DNA of 64,000 nucleotides, taken from the NCBI GenBank assembly GCA_037783415.1, contig JAZGTN010000212.1, positions 310,001 through 374,000 on the forward strand, given 5' to 3'. The stretch is from Leptasterias polaris (taxonomy: Eukaryota; Echinodermata; Asteroidea; Forcipulatida; Asteriidae). The notes below the pieces were generated by a model. It saw only the letters and a list, made by a program, of their open reading frames with translations, was not told where the DNA came from and searched no databases. The position numbers were made by a program, and so were the translations under genes. Shown piece by piece: positions 1 through 11,700 of the stretch. Numbering within the stretch: the stretch's first letter is position 1; every line of letters starts with the position of its first letter.

Positions 1-499
1 TGAAAATGCTATTTAAACTTGTTTGTGAAGTGTTTGTGTATCATTTAAATGTCATTTTGATTATTTTTAAACTTCTGAATTTTTTGCAGTTATTAGTCAA
101 AAACTTTGGCCCAAAACTCTAGGTTTTTAGCCTAAAAACTAGCCACACTTCTGCTCTTGATGACATGTGTCAAAATGACAATACCTTTACATCATTTGTG
201 GGACGTTGCTTTGTTATACCTCCATGTTGCAACAAAGCGACAATACAAAACAGAGCTCCCACAACTGATGTAACATGAGTGATGATGTAATGGGGCTTTT
301 TCTTAAATCTTTCTGAACCAGCAAGACACAAGGCTTCAGAAATCTGAGAACAGTTCATGCATCTCATGTTTCTCAGGTTCCGATGTTTTGGGGTAAAAAA
401 ACTATCGAAACAATACTACTTTGAAGGGAATCTTTTCTCAAAATAGTTTATACTATCAACAGCTGCAGTGCGTCTCATGGTCATTAATTTACCAATCAA

Positions 500-1088
500 A
501 AGGCCTTTTCACACTACAACAAATCTCCGTGTTGGACACGGATACGATCCGTGTAATGTGCACAGACCTTTTCACACTACAACTTTTCAACACGGTGTCG
601 ATCCGGATAGAGCGCTTGATCCGTGTCGAAACCAACCCTGCTCGGGAGGTGGGTTGAGAAATCTCGATCCGTGTCGAAAATTCCAACACGGATCGAAAGC
701 CGTAGTGTGAACACCTCCGGGTTCATTTTCGATCCGTGTTGAGTGTGCAGGGGCACCATCCGCACGCTGTAGTAGATAAGAACGTAAAGAAAAGTCGCCG
801 CGTAAAAAAAGTCGCCGCAAAGCATCACAACGCGTCACTACGCTGCACGGTGCGCCCCGATGCGTCATGACGCATCCCATTTCGATCCGTGTATAAGACC
901 CTGCGGTGTGAAACGATCGCACAATGTCCGGATCGAAAGTTACACGTGTAACCCAAAAGCAGATTTCGCTCAGAGCTAGTGTGAAAGCGAGGCAGTTTGT
1001 ATCCGTGTTGAAATTTTACCGAGCCAACACGGACCCGATCTGGATAAGTTTTGACACGGATCAAAAGTCTATAGTGTGAAAAGGCCTT
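500..1088. mobile_element. MITE with 17-bp terminal inverted repeats, rich in GATCCGTGT
   Basis: The ends 500-516 (AAGGCCTTTTCACACTA) and 1072-1088 are perfect inverted repeats. Inside, GATCCGTGT or its complement recurs many times, and a second copy of the left end (CCTTTTCACACTAC) lies near 569-582, so it may be two nested elements. It interrupts a dispersed repeat whose uninterrupted form is at 9570-9587 and 51020-51037. No transposase reading frame. Confidence 0.8.
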
Positions 1089-1121
1089 ATGACCCTACAT
1101 GTACATGTACCTTTAAGTTTT

Positions 1122-1605
1122 GATTGAAAATAACTAAGGGAATAAAAGAGTAGCGACGAGTTCTTAAACAGCCTTTTAAAACCGGCAGGGCCACGACCAT
1201 GCAAGGTTTTAAATGGACATTTAAGAACGAGTCCCTACTCTTTTATTCCCATTCATAAATGCCCTTTTGTTAAAAAGCGAAACAAAATTACAAGTAGGCC
1301 TATAGACAATCTGTGACAATCTGTTTGTTTGGCGAATATTCGAAGTTTGTAAATTTTCAAAAACTTTTGTAAAATTCTGTTTTGTGCGCGTTGGGTTGTG
1401 TGCATGCGTGGGTACTAATACATGTAGCTATATATTGCGTTCCGCGTAAGTAAATTGGCGTAAATGAGCTTGCGCGCCCAGCACGCGAAGCCAGCCGGTC
1501 TTAAACAGCTCCAGCTATGTCTTTATCAGCCGTTTAAACACCTCCACATGACGTGCTCTCCACCAATAGGAATAGCGAAACTGCCTGGGGTATTTATGAA
1601 TATGA
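1122..1605 (+). mobile_element. Palindrome-headed dispersed element, copy 1
   Basis: Starts with an imperfect hairpin (1138-1252, GGGAATAAAAGAGT...ACTCTTTTATTCCC) and continues with TTGGGTTGTGTGCATGCG and a tail GACGTGCTCTCCACCAAT. The same order occurs at 24513-25045, and more weakly at 48632-49000, so this is a non-autonomous transposon family of about 500 bp. Confidence 0.7.
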
Positions 1606-1672
1606 GTTAAAGCTTTTGATCTCAACATGAAAATATAGAAATGTGAAAAATTACCTGAATTTGAGTTTCTAT

Positions 1673-2070
1673 TTAAAGGCAGGAGATGCTTTTGGTAATT
1701 GTCAAAGATCAGTATTCTCACTTGGTGTATCCCAACATATGCATAAAATAACAAACCTTGGGCTCAATTGGTCACCCAAATTGCAAGAAAATTAAGAGAG
1801 GAAAAAATCCTCCTGGTATAGAATTGCATGCTTTCAGATGCCTGAAAAAAGGCTTCATGCCTGAAGCCTTTCTCTGATTCAGATTTGTGGGTGAAAAAAT
1901 ACCGCTTTCTTGAAAACTACCGCTTTCTTGAAAACTACATTACTTCAAAGGGGGCCATTTTCTATCAATGTTGTATAATATCAACAGCTCTCCAGTGCTC
2001 TTTACCGAGTAAGTATTTATGGTCATGAACTTGTGGAGTAATTACCAAAAGTACAACCTGCCTTTAAATA
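1673..2070. mobile_element. 400-bp MITE (GGTAATTAC family), copy
   Basis: Inverted ends of the type TTTAAAGGCAGG...GGTAATT / AATTACCAAAA...CCTGCCTTTAAA. The interior has the family's central palindrome GGCTTCATGCCTGAAGCC. There is a small internal duplication of CCGCTTTCTTGAAAACTA. Confidence 0.75.
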
Positions 2071-2649
2071 TTGACAAATTTAGGTTGATGTGAAGAGTTT
2101 CAGTGGGGAAAAACTTATTATTTTTAAACGATATCTGAGTGTCTGAGGAAAATGATCAGGGGAGTTACTCATGTCATTATCATTCTTACCCCACGAGGAT
2201 AGCGTGACAAATTCATGAAACATTCTACAGTAATTTCTCTAATGAATGTGATAACAGATACTGTCACGTCCAAAGGTGTTGGCAGAGGGGCCTACTGGGT
2301 GAGCTATTGGGTAGATAAATGCCTGTAGGGACTCTAATCCCTGGATCATAGTCACCGATCCCGTACCCCCGAGCCTTATGTTGGGATGAAAGGATCGAAG
2401 ATAGTCAATCATTTTGGTGGATAGGTTAAACTTTTTTTTGAAGGGAAGAGGTGGGATTGAATTTCATTCTGGGGGGCTTAGCGAGGTGGTAGTGGGGGTG
2501 TAATCCACCCCCTTCCCCCCTTCCACCTGTCCCCTCTTCGGGTAATCGGGATTGGTGAGGAGTACTAAATTTTTCCTAAAAGGTCCATTTGTCCAACCTC
2601 GTTCGTTCCTCTTTGAAATTTCTTTCAGCCTGAGCATTCAGAAACTAGG

Positions 2650-2995
2650 AGAGACTTAAAGGTGTTTCATGATTGGTGGAGCTGACAGAATAGTCGCAGA
2701 CAGTGAAAATGTTTTGTGTGATCAACCACATACATGAAACAAACCTGCGAAAATTTGGGCTTCATCATCCATTGTTTGAGTCAGAAGAAAATAGTGAAAA
2801 ACCAAGCACAATTTTGAGCTGTTGGGATTTTGAAGTTTTCAGATACAGTTTCTCAAATATGACTTCATTTCAGGGGGAAGTAATTCTCAGAAAAAAAAAT
2901 TGTTCTAGTATGAACTTCATTATCAGTAAGCTTTCAGACCAAAATTAAACAATGATGTTTTTATCCTTACCAAACCTGTATAATACCTTTAACAT
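2650..2995. mobile_element. 350-bp MITE (ATTGGTAGAGCTGACA family), copy
   Basis: Interior shared with copies at 5920-6478, 12346-12650, 20180-21175 and 56493-56865; ends in ACCAAACCTGTATAATACC as the others do. Related to but distinct from the GGTAATTAC family. Confidence 0.65.
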
Positions 2996-3612
2996 GTGTA
3001 AGAAAATGTTGTATACTACATTGTAGTGGTCTAGCTTCAATCTCAAATTCTGATCTCCAAGTCCTCAGATTGTCTGTCCAAATCCCTGCCGTGAACTTTC
3101 AGTTCTTTCCCTATTTCAAATCCCGGAAGATTTTGTTTACACTCCCCCCTTTTTTCCCCCCTTTTTTCCCCCAGCGATATTTCTGTTCTCTCTTTGTCAT
3201 ACTTTGCCGTGGTCAAAATTGCTTTTTGCCCCGGGGTAGAGAGTGAAAGAGTAAAGGTCGAGTGAGAGGTTTCTTGATGAGACCTCTTGGGCCCTCCTCC
3301 TCTTTAAGTTAACCTATCAAGTGTTAGCCAAGGAGACTGTGTGTCGTGACACCCACATTCGGTTACCTGCGATTCCAGGGAACCTGGTTGCATTCATCAT
3401 GCAAGCTCCCTTATTGTCCGACCACTTGTTTGGCTCATACTAAAAGTGACTTATCAACCATAAAGACAGTCAAGTCTCAAAACTTCTTGAGTAAATTTAA
3501 CCTTACATAGCAAGTTAACATCGAATATAAACCATAAACTCGGCTAGTGTCTGCTCAGGGTCTGCTATTTTGGGAGTCAAATTGCATGTAAAGTTACAGT
3601 GTGCGCATGAAA

Positions 3613-3965
3613 CAATAATATTAATTATAATATTGACTTTTATATAGCGCAATTCCAAAGAATAATCATTGCGCTTCAAACATTATTACCCCTGGTCACT
3701 GGGCCATTTATTTTATTCCTGAAACCATCTCAGCTCCCTGGGGAGTATACAGCCTGTGCTGCCAAAGCGCACTAAGCTAAATCATTCACAAGAACCATTT
3801 CTGCCTTCACAGGTACCCATTTTACCCCTGGGTGAAGAGAAGCAATTATAGTTATGTCTTGCTCAAGGACACAAGTGTCATGACCGGGATTCGAACCCAC
3901 ACCCTGATGACTCAGCCACCAGAACTTGAGTCCGATGCACTTAACCGCTCGGCCACGACACGCCA
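3613..3965 (-). mobile_element. SINE with tRNA-Leu-like head
   Basis: On the minus strand it begins TGGCGTGTCGTGGCCGAGCG and has a class II tRNA-like head with B box GGTTCGAATCCC. The 3' side has the TATATAAAAGTC end and an ATT-rich tail. Internally shortened compared with the copy at 49832-50272. Confidence 0.85.
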
Positions 3966-4165
3966 CAAAACTGCTTGCATTGCCTAAAAGTAAACTTGAA
4001 TGAAATCACTCAAACTAATTTGACTATTTGATCCGAAAAACTAGCCCCCCCTCCCCCCACCCCCTGGCGACGCCCTGCATGGTTCCCAGCAAATACCCAT
4101 AAAAATAAAAAGTGAAATCAACACTGAAGTACCAGTGCCTCGGAAAACCAGCGCAAAACCAGTTC

Positions 4166-4361
4166 GTGTTGTGATGTTAAATAAGTCACTCTCCGTGTTG
4201 TGACGTAAAACATGCCACTCTCCGTGTTGTCACGTAACATATGTCACTCTCCCTGTTGTCACGCAACATATGTCACTCTCCCTGTTGTCACGTAACATAT
4301 GTCACTCTCCGTGTTATGTAAAATATGTCACATTCCGTGTTGTCATGTAAAATATGTCACA
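4166..4361. repeat. 29-bp tandem repeat, about 7 copies
   Basis: Unit of the type GTTGTCACGTAACATATGTC plus ACTCTCC. The middle three copies are almost identical and the last two are shortened. Confidence 0.9.
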
Positions 4362-4759
4362 ACATGGACTGGATGAAGGTTGTCTATCTGCGTCACTGTG
4401 CATTTTCCATTGTATTGTTTGGATCGAGTCCATAGTGTGACCTCACAGTTCTGTTTTGATTCCTAGGCACTTACAGGCTTTTTGTAAAACTCAGCATTTT
4501 TGCCTAGTGTGTGACACTGATCAAAATGAAAGAAATTTTACCAAGTTTTACTCAATTATATGTAATCATTACACACTCATTTACCTTTCTATAACGAAAG
4601 AACAATAATTTTGTTCCGGTTGATCTTTGAAATGTGCGTTACACAGTAACACACAGGGTTGTCTATCACTGAAAGTGAAAAGTTAAAAACCACACTTTAG
4701 AGTTTTGTAATTCTGGTGACATTTACAACGTGGTGAACACCAATTTGCGGTACTGCCAA

Positions 4760-5300
4760 TTTTAAAGGCAGAATGTGCTTTCGGTAATTACTCCACAAGT
4801 ATTTTTTTTATTTTATCAAGTGTATTTTTTAAGCCTATCTTTTAAATATATGTATATAGGGCGTCTAATTATGTAGTTTTTTGTATACATTTTTATCTGT
4901 AAAATTTGTCTTAATTCAGCCTCTGGCTGCCATGACGTTTTTTATCAATAAACCATTTCAATTCAATTCAATTCAAAAAAAGTAAATGACCATGAAAACT
5001 TACTTGGAGAGTTGTTGATATTATAAAACATTGTTAGAAACAACCCCCCTTGAAGTATATGTAGTTAATGGGAAAGAGGTAAAATTTTCACCTCAAAATT
5101 TGAATCTGAGAAAGGCTTCAGGCATGAAGCCTTTCTCAGGCACCTGAAAGCACACAATTCTATGCAACAAGGCTGTTTTTTCTTCCATTATTTGCTTGCA
5201 ATTTTGATAACCAATTGAGCCCAAATTTTCACAGTTTTTTTTATGTTATGCATATGTTGAGACACACCAAGTGAGGATACTGGTCTTTGACAGTTACCAT
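4760..5300. mobile_element. GGTAATTAC-family MITE interrupted by a retroposon tail
   Basis: MITE sequence stops at 4800 (ACTCCACAAGT) and resumes at about 4981 (AAATGACCATG). The insert of about 180 bp ends with a poly-A signal-like AATAAACC and (AATTC)n, typical of a 3' retroposon end. Confidence 0.7.
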
Positions 5301-5919
5301 AAGTGAACCCTGACTCAAAAAGCTCTCTTTATACAATTTCAGAAACTAATTTGCATAAGCTTTGCATCCTCTTGTAAAAGGCACTTACAAATGTCCTGTT
5401 TAGTATTAATATTGATTGGATCTCTATCTTAGTATGGACAAAAAGGCAAAGATTTCAAGATCATTATAAGACATTTTTCAAGTGGATAATGCATGGCTTT
5501 AAAATGATTTTATTTATTCATTTATTTATTACATCTCTTCTTTACCAATGGTAAGTCCATGCAGTTAACTCATTGTTCATTTTGGGACCCTGCCTGCATG
5601 ACTGCAGATTATCTTTACTGTTTGTATAATTTACCAAGACACTCTGTGCCGAAACCAGGCACTTCCTGTAAAAGCTCGTTACTGGGTGTGTTTGCTCAGC
5701 AAATAGAGGAGAATAAGAGCTTTTACAATGTAAACAACACCTAACGTAGACCTTTAGGACCTTTAATGTAAGTTTTCTGAACATCAGAATGTTTAAGATA
5801 TCACATAACATTTATATCAATGCTGATGTTTCAGTTGCCTTCTGTTTCAATGTTGTTTCATTATTTCTGAGAAGTGCATGATTTTGGCATTGGACCTCAC
5901 TTATTTAACTTCACTTCAA

Positions 5920-6478
5920 ACAAGATTGGTAGAGTTGACAAAAATACTCACAGACAGTGTTCATGTTTTATGTGATCGACCACACACATGAAATAATAAA
6001 CCTGTGAAAGTTTGGGCTTAATCCGTAGTATGATCGAGTCAGGAGAAAATAGTGAAAATCATGCACAGCATGTAAACACATTGTCCTTAATTTTGGTTGT
6101 AACAACCCAAATCAGCCGCTGCGTTTGTTAATTTTTATTTTGTAAAGGTTTTCAGACACGGTTTCTCGAATATGACTTTCAGAGGGAAATATTTCGACGA
6201 CAAACAAATTTCTAGTATGAACTTCATAATCAGTAAGCTTTCAGATTCAATTTTAACAATAGACCTTATGCATTGACGTCACCAAGCCGCCATCTTAGAG
6301 GTAAACTGATGATGAAACAATGGAAACGCGCTGATTTGTACGCGCGGCGCACAAGACTGGCCAATGAGCATCTTCCTTTTGACCTCTAGGTGAGGGCGCC
6401 CTACTCAAATGACGTCAAATGCATAAGGTCTATTACGTATTTTACTCTTACCAAACCTGTATACATGTAATACCTTTA
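5920..6478. mobile_element. 350-bp MITE with a nested 169-bp MITE
   Basis: Same family as 2650-2995. It is interrupted at 6260-6432 by the CRE-bearing MITE, after which it resumes and ends with ACCAAACCTGTATACATG and TACCTTTAAA. Confidence 0.7.
6262..6430. mobile_element. 169-bp MITE with TA target duplication, copy 1
   Basis: Flanked by TA on both sides; ends GACCTTATGCAT / ATGCATAAGGTC. Each arm contains TGACGTCA (6274-6281 and 6410-6417). CCGCCATCTT, a YY1-type motif, is at 6287-6296. It differs from copy 2 (12656-12824) by one base in 169. TA duplication and short inverted ends fit a Tc1/mariner-type MITE. Confidence 0.9.
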
Positions 6479-6863
6479 AAGGCACTGGACACGTTTGGTA
6501 ATTACTCAAAATATATATTAGCATAAAAACTTACTTGGTAACGAGCAACGTAGAGCTGTTGATAGTATAAAACATTGTGAGAAACGACTCTGAAGTAACG
6601 TAGTTTTTGAGAAAGAGGTAATTTCTCACTAAACTATTTGAATCTGGAAAAGACTTCAGGCCTGAAGCCTTTTTCAGGCATCTGAAAGCACACACATTTT
6701 TGTGCAACAAGGGTGTTTTTTCTTTCATTATTTTTGTGCAACTTCGATGATCAATTCAGCCCAAATTTTCACAGGTTTGTTACTTTATGCATACTGTATG
6801 TTGGGATACACCAAGTAACAATACTGGTCTTCGACAATTACCAAACGTGTCCAGTGCCTTTAA
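6478..6863. mobile_element. Complete GGTAATTAC-family MITE
   Basis: Best-preserved copy: perfect 26-bp inverted ends (GGCACTGGACACGTTTGGTA... and its complement), 386 bp in all, with an inner palindrome at GACTTCAGGCCTGAAGCC. No coding capacity. Confidence 0.9.
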
Positions 6864-6944
6864 AGACAAAACACCTCAATATTTGGTTTTACCCATACAC
6901 TGATGTATGCAAATACTAACTGTAGTACTTAACCAAATCCTGTG

Positions 6945-7060
6945 AGAGAAAAAAAAAAAACACATATTATTATTATTCAGGTAGGAATCGAACCCCTGAC
7001 CTTTGCCATTCTAGAGCAGATGTCTTACCACTAGACCTCCGAGATTGCCCAGTAGCTAGA
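6945..7060 (-). mobile_element. Short tRNA-like SINE
   Basis: The minus strand has TCTAGTGGTAAGA (A box-like) and GGGGTTCGATTCC (B box) at tRNA spacing, followed by an AAT-rich tail (plus 6960-6978). The acceptor stem does not pair well, so it is not a working tRNA gene. Confidence 0.65.
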
Positions 7061-7725
7061 GGCAGTTCAAATCCTATATTTTAGCAGCAGGTTCCGCAGC
7101 AGGTACCACTTGGGATAAGTACTGAGCATACAGTGCTTTACACACATCGATGTATTATGGGAAAAACCCAAATACATTTGTCTTTGTCCCCGACACAAAT
7201 TTTACATCTATTTTTAAAAAAGAAAATTAATATTAACATTTTACTGATTCGTACTGTCTTCATTACAGCAAATGTTTTATTCCAGCAATTAACATTTTGG
7301 ATATTACTTCATAAGCTGCATAGCTGAAACATGTCAAACGAGTAAAATCTTCTAAGTCTAAAACGGAATCACATCTCAACCCTCTCTCAGGGTCACCTGG
7401 GAATTTGTTTTTCCCCCTTGACGTCCGATGGTGGGGATTAGGTTCCAAATGTCAAAGCGGACTTCAGTAATCATTCTTTTAATCCCTGTTTAATACCAGA
7501 CAACTGGGGCACGATTTTGTTCGACTCTAGGCGCGAGTGGGAGACAGGAGCGTTTTGAGAGCTTGATTATCAAATGTGTCGGGAGAGACGATGGCACGGA
7601 CATCCGCCATGATTAAGCAAAGATTAGACTGTTTTACGAGGCCATGTAGTCTCTGGTTACAGTTTGTCTATGGTTGATGGTTAAATGATACAGCTAGAGG
7701 CTAGTTTATGGGGTTTCCAACTTGT

Positions 7726-8300
7726 CTTTGCCACAAAACTCCACAGGTGACTGTGGAGACTAAGTCCACAGTACACAAGCCATGGGGTCAGCCATACAAA
7801 TGAAGAAACCCGTGTACCCAATGCTAGCCTAGAAGGTACAAGCCAGGCTGACCAACTTGTCTTTGCCACAAAACTCCACTGGAGACTGTGGAGACTAAGT
7901 CCACAGTACACAAGCCATTGGGTCAGCCATGGGGTCAGCCGTACAAATGAAGAAACCTGTGTACCCAATGCTAGCCTAGAAGGTACAAGCCAACTGGTCA
8001 GCCTGGAAGGCTGGCCAACTTGTCTTTGCCACAAAACTCCACTGGAGACTGTGGAGACTAAGTCCACAGTACACAAGGCATTGGGTCAGCCATGGGGTCA
8101 GCCCTACAAATGAAGAAAACCGTGTACCCAATGCTAGCCTAGAAGGTACAAGCCAACTGGTCAGCCTGGAAGGCTGGCCAACTGGTCTTTGCCACAAAAC
8201 TCCACAGGAGACTGTGGAGACTAAGTCCACAGTACACAAGCCATGGGGTTTCCCGATAATACCAGCTGTACAAGCCCTTGTACCCAATGCTAGCCTAGAA
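7726..8300. repeat. Minisatellite with 120-165-bp units, 4 copies
   Basis: Units start with CAACTTGTCTTTGCCACAAA at about 7730, 7853, 8018 and 8178. Units 2-4 carry extra GGGGTCAGCC or TGGTCAGCCTGGAAGGC segments. The open frames here are by-products of the repeat. Confidence 0.88.
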
Positions 8301-8328
8301 GGTACTTTGTGGCAGTCTGTGGTACCAG

Positions 8329-8516
8329 TATAGGTAGATTGCACATGATGTCACATATCCCACAATCCTCTCTGAATGGCTAACGTTCGCCATCTTTGAT
8401 GATTTCAACATTTAGTTTCCCCATTACAGCTTCAGTGTTGTACCTCAAAGATGGCGAACGTTAGCCATTCAGAGAGGATTGTGGGAAATTTGTGGCGTAA
8501 TTTCAATCCACCTATA
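8329..8516. mobile_element. Hairpin MITE 100 bp before a cyclase exon
   Basis: Long inverted arms (8359-8399 and 8445-8487; GAATGGCTAACGTTCGCCAT and complement) with outer ends TATAGGTAGATTG / CAATCCACCTATA. It ends at 8516, 100 bases before the acceptor at 8617. Confidence 0.88.
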
Positions 8517-8616
8517 AGAAGATTTTCAGTGGGCCAAGGCTTTCGACAGGTGTTTCTAGATTGTGTTTACTTTCTTCAGATAAATTGCTGATTTTGTTAT
8601 TGGTCTCTTCGTACAG

Positions 8617-8775
8617 GTTGGTGCGTGAGGTAACACAGGTGAATGTCAATATGAGAGTAGGCATCCACAGTGGTAAGGTGCATTGCGGTGTGCTTGGTAT
8701 GAGGAAATGGCAGTTTGATGTCTGGTCTAATGATGTGACGCTTGCTAACACCATGGAGGCTGGTGGGATGCCAGG
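8617..8775 (+). CDS. ADCY5/6: Adenylyl cyclase exon 1 of window (C1a core)
   Basis: Acceptor gtacag before 8617 and donor gtaagt after 8775. The first base completes a codon from an upstream exon (phase 2). It reads [19 protein letters not shown], then [19 protein letters not shown] and [12 protein letters not shown]. This is the second half of catalytic domain C1a. The preceding exon, with the second metal-binding aspartate, was not recognised in 1-8616. Confidence 0.93.
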
Positions 8776-11700
8776 GTAAGTCAAATAACAATTTCATCTT
8801 TCTCTTAGCCAAAAAATGGTTTACCGGTCAAAATGCCCAGTGAGAGATAATACCGTTAAAGTCTTTATTTCTCGTAGCGTCATTTACAAACAACCCTGCA
8901 AGTACATGTAGAAAAGGAACTAAAAACTATTATCAATCAGAAATAAAGCATACATTGTGTAACTGCACTCTACCAGCTTCAATAGTACAGGGATGAATTT
9001 TGTTTTACCTTTTTGCAGAAATTCTGACTTTTTTTATGTCTGCATAGTGAACAAATTGAGCTGTTATTGTCTTCAGATGAAAATAAATCAAGCTCTTTGT
9101 CCTACTTCTCTAAGTGCTAAGGCTACTGTTCCCCAAAACTCTGTGCACTCCATAAATCCAGGGGATAGATTGGTTTTCGTCAACTTAATGCTGATTTATA
9201 GGCAAAATAACAAAGAAAGATACATGCTCAATAAAAGTCACATTTGAAAGTTTCAGCTGAAAACAGTGTCTGCTTGCTGAGAAAACAGCAGAAAACTGTA
9301 TGGGTATTTTCACAAGAATTCCGAGTCCATCCATGTTCAACGAGGTGACAGCGGGAACCAACCGCATGTATGGTCGCAGCATTTGCAAATGACACCAACC
9401 CTCAGAAATCTCGGAAACGATTCATGCATTCAAATGTTTTTGGATGAAACATTTTCCAAACCATGTAACTTCGAATGAAATCCTTTCTCAAAATATTTCA
9501 TACTATCAACAACAGCTGGAGTGTTTCTCACTAAGTGAGTTTTCATAGTCAATATCTTTTTGAGTATTTACCAATCTATGACCCTACCTTTTAAGGTGGG
9601 AAATCCCATCATTTCAACATCCCTCCTAAAATTTGAATCTTAGTTTCAGACTGTTTTTGTCAGCAACAAGTCTCGTACCTGATACTGGCATCTATGCAGC
9701 ACTTGCGGCCGTCATAAATCAGGGCAACTGCGGAGTTATATTTCTCCTGCCAAGTACCGATGAGTCATACAGCTCCTCTTACCGTCTAATGAGTCAAATT
9801 AGATTGATTTTGCTAGTTATGTTCAAGTGGTGTAACTGACAGATTACATTAATATGATTAGAGGCAGCCTCGCTTCCATGGGCAGTGCGTCGTATCGATA
9901 CCCCTCGTCACAAACCCCTGGAAGGGAAGCACTTAAAACCAACGCTGATTGGCTATCAGAAACAACTGCTATGCGCGTATGTTTTGTAAACACTTTTGAG
10001 CGTTTGTAGGGCGCTTAGTATGCGTGTGTCCAAATGCAAGTATTTTGACACTCCTGTTCAAATGAATCATGTTTTGACATGGTCAGCTAAACTGCATACA
10101 GTTTGACAAGTCACAAGATCAAAACAGAATGAGAGGGGACCAGTAGCTGTATGGCCTCTCGATCGCGTGCTCTGTGTACGTCTGTAACACAGACTGGATT
10201 AACCACAGGACTAGTTAAAATATATAATATATTTTGATATTTCAAAATCACACATCGAGCAAGGCATTTATGGGGTAAAACGGCATGGCAAGATCGTGCG
10301 CCTCTGACATGGAAACAAGTTTGGATTAGATATGCTCTTTTCAGAAGACTTTTTTTATTTTGAATCTTTACCCAATAAAAAAAACCTCTGGATGCAGGGA
10401 ATGCTGGAGGGGTGCACATAAATTTAACCCAATGTCTGTGCGGTGATGACACACTGGACTCCCTGCATGGTCTATCTCTCTTTCCCTTCCCCATTCCAGC
10501 CCCTTCAAACAACCCCCTTCCACTCCCCTTCTACTCCTTCAGGGTTTGCCCTGAACTTTTTTAGTGACTACCCAGCAGGACCAGTTAGCTTTTCATTTCA
10601 TGGGTCAGTTGACTTTGGCACTGGTCCATAATTCACATTAAATAGGGATGCTTTTCAACACTGAACTAGCCAGCCGGACCACTTAAAAAACATATTGCCT
10701 GGTCCTTAGGTGTTTTAATTGGCATTTGGCAAGCAGACCATTGCCCTGTCCACTCCCCTTCCATCCCTCCCACTCCACTCTCCGTCCACCTCTTTGGATC
10801 CACTTCTGACATCGGGAGGAAATGTTGTGGAAATATAATCTGGAAAGGTTTGTGAATTGACTCTATTGATGTAAGAGAAGTGGTCGCCCGGAAAATAAAT
10901 GTGTCAAATTTCAGCATTTTAGCTCAAGTAATTAACGATTACTGCTTCTTGAAAGGTTTGTGTTTCGAGACTCTATTGATATACAATTTACCTGTAAGAG
11001 AAGTGGTTGCCCTGAAAAAAAATGGTGTTTTAACTGGCATTTGGCAAGCAGACCATTGCCCTGTCCACTCCCCTTCCATCCCTCCCACTCCACTCTCCGT
11101 CCACCTCTTTGGATCCACTTCTGACATCGGAAGGAAATGTTGTGGAAATATAATCTGGAAAGGTTTGTGAATTGACTCTATTGATGTAAGAGAAGTGGTC
11201 GCCCGGAAAATAAATGTGTCAAATTTCAGCATTTTAGCTCAAGTAATTAACGATTACTGCTTCTTGAAAGGTTTGTGTTTCGAGACTCTATTGATATACA
11301 ATTTACCTGTAAGAGAAGTGGTTGCCCTGAAAATAAATGGTTCCAATTTCGAAATTTTAGTTCAAGTTATTAACTATTTCTGCTTCAGTTCTAATTTCAT
11401 TTCCTGCAACATTGGCAACATGAATAGCATTTTCGAACAGTGTCTTTTAAAACAAACAAAAGCGCTGAAACTTATCTTTGCAGTCGCTTTTGATAAAACA
11501 AGCACTCAAGTGTTTACGCGTTCGCTCTGGAAAAGCATACACTTCTAGGGATTAAACACTTGAAGGCTTTTAGCCTTGTTAGGTATGATTTCCATAAAAT
11601 AAAAACAAAATCTTGCAGGAGAATGTGTTTTTACACTCCGGAGCAGCTAGAGGAAAACTTCACGCCGCGACGTAGTGAAGTGTCTCGCAGTCTCACCTGT

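Larger units (their letters stand above)
1..8616. other. Intron or upstream sequence of the cyclase, repeat-filled
   Basis: No exon recognised. From left: a fragment of a 430-bp dispersed element (about 330-500) split by a MITE (500-1088), a palindrome-headed element (1122-1605), MITEs at 1673-2070, 2650-2995, 4760-5300, 5920-6478 and 6478-6863, a SINE (3613-3965), a 29-bp tandem repeat (4166-4361), a tRNA-like SINE (6945-7060), a minisatellite (7726-8300) and a hairpin MITE (8329-8516). I see nothing identifiable in 1-330, 2071-2650 (only C/T-rich runs), 3000-3612, 5300-5900 and 7060-7720. Confidence 0.6.

Noticed and set aside
7681..8344. Minus-strand open frames of 120-130 residues
   Set aside because: They translate a minisatellite (repeated LVYCGLSLHS blocks); no start context or splice support.
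1..8616. An upstream cyclase exon with the GDCYYC motif
   Set aside because: Looked for on the plus strand and not found; it is presumably upstream of the window.
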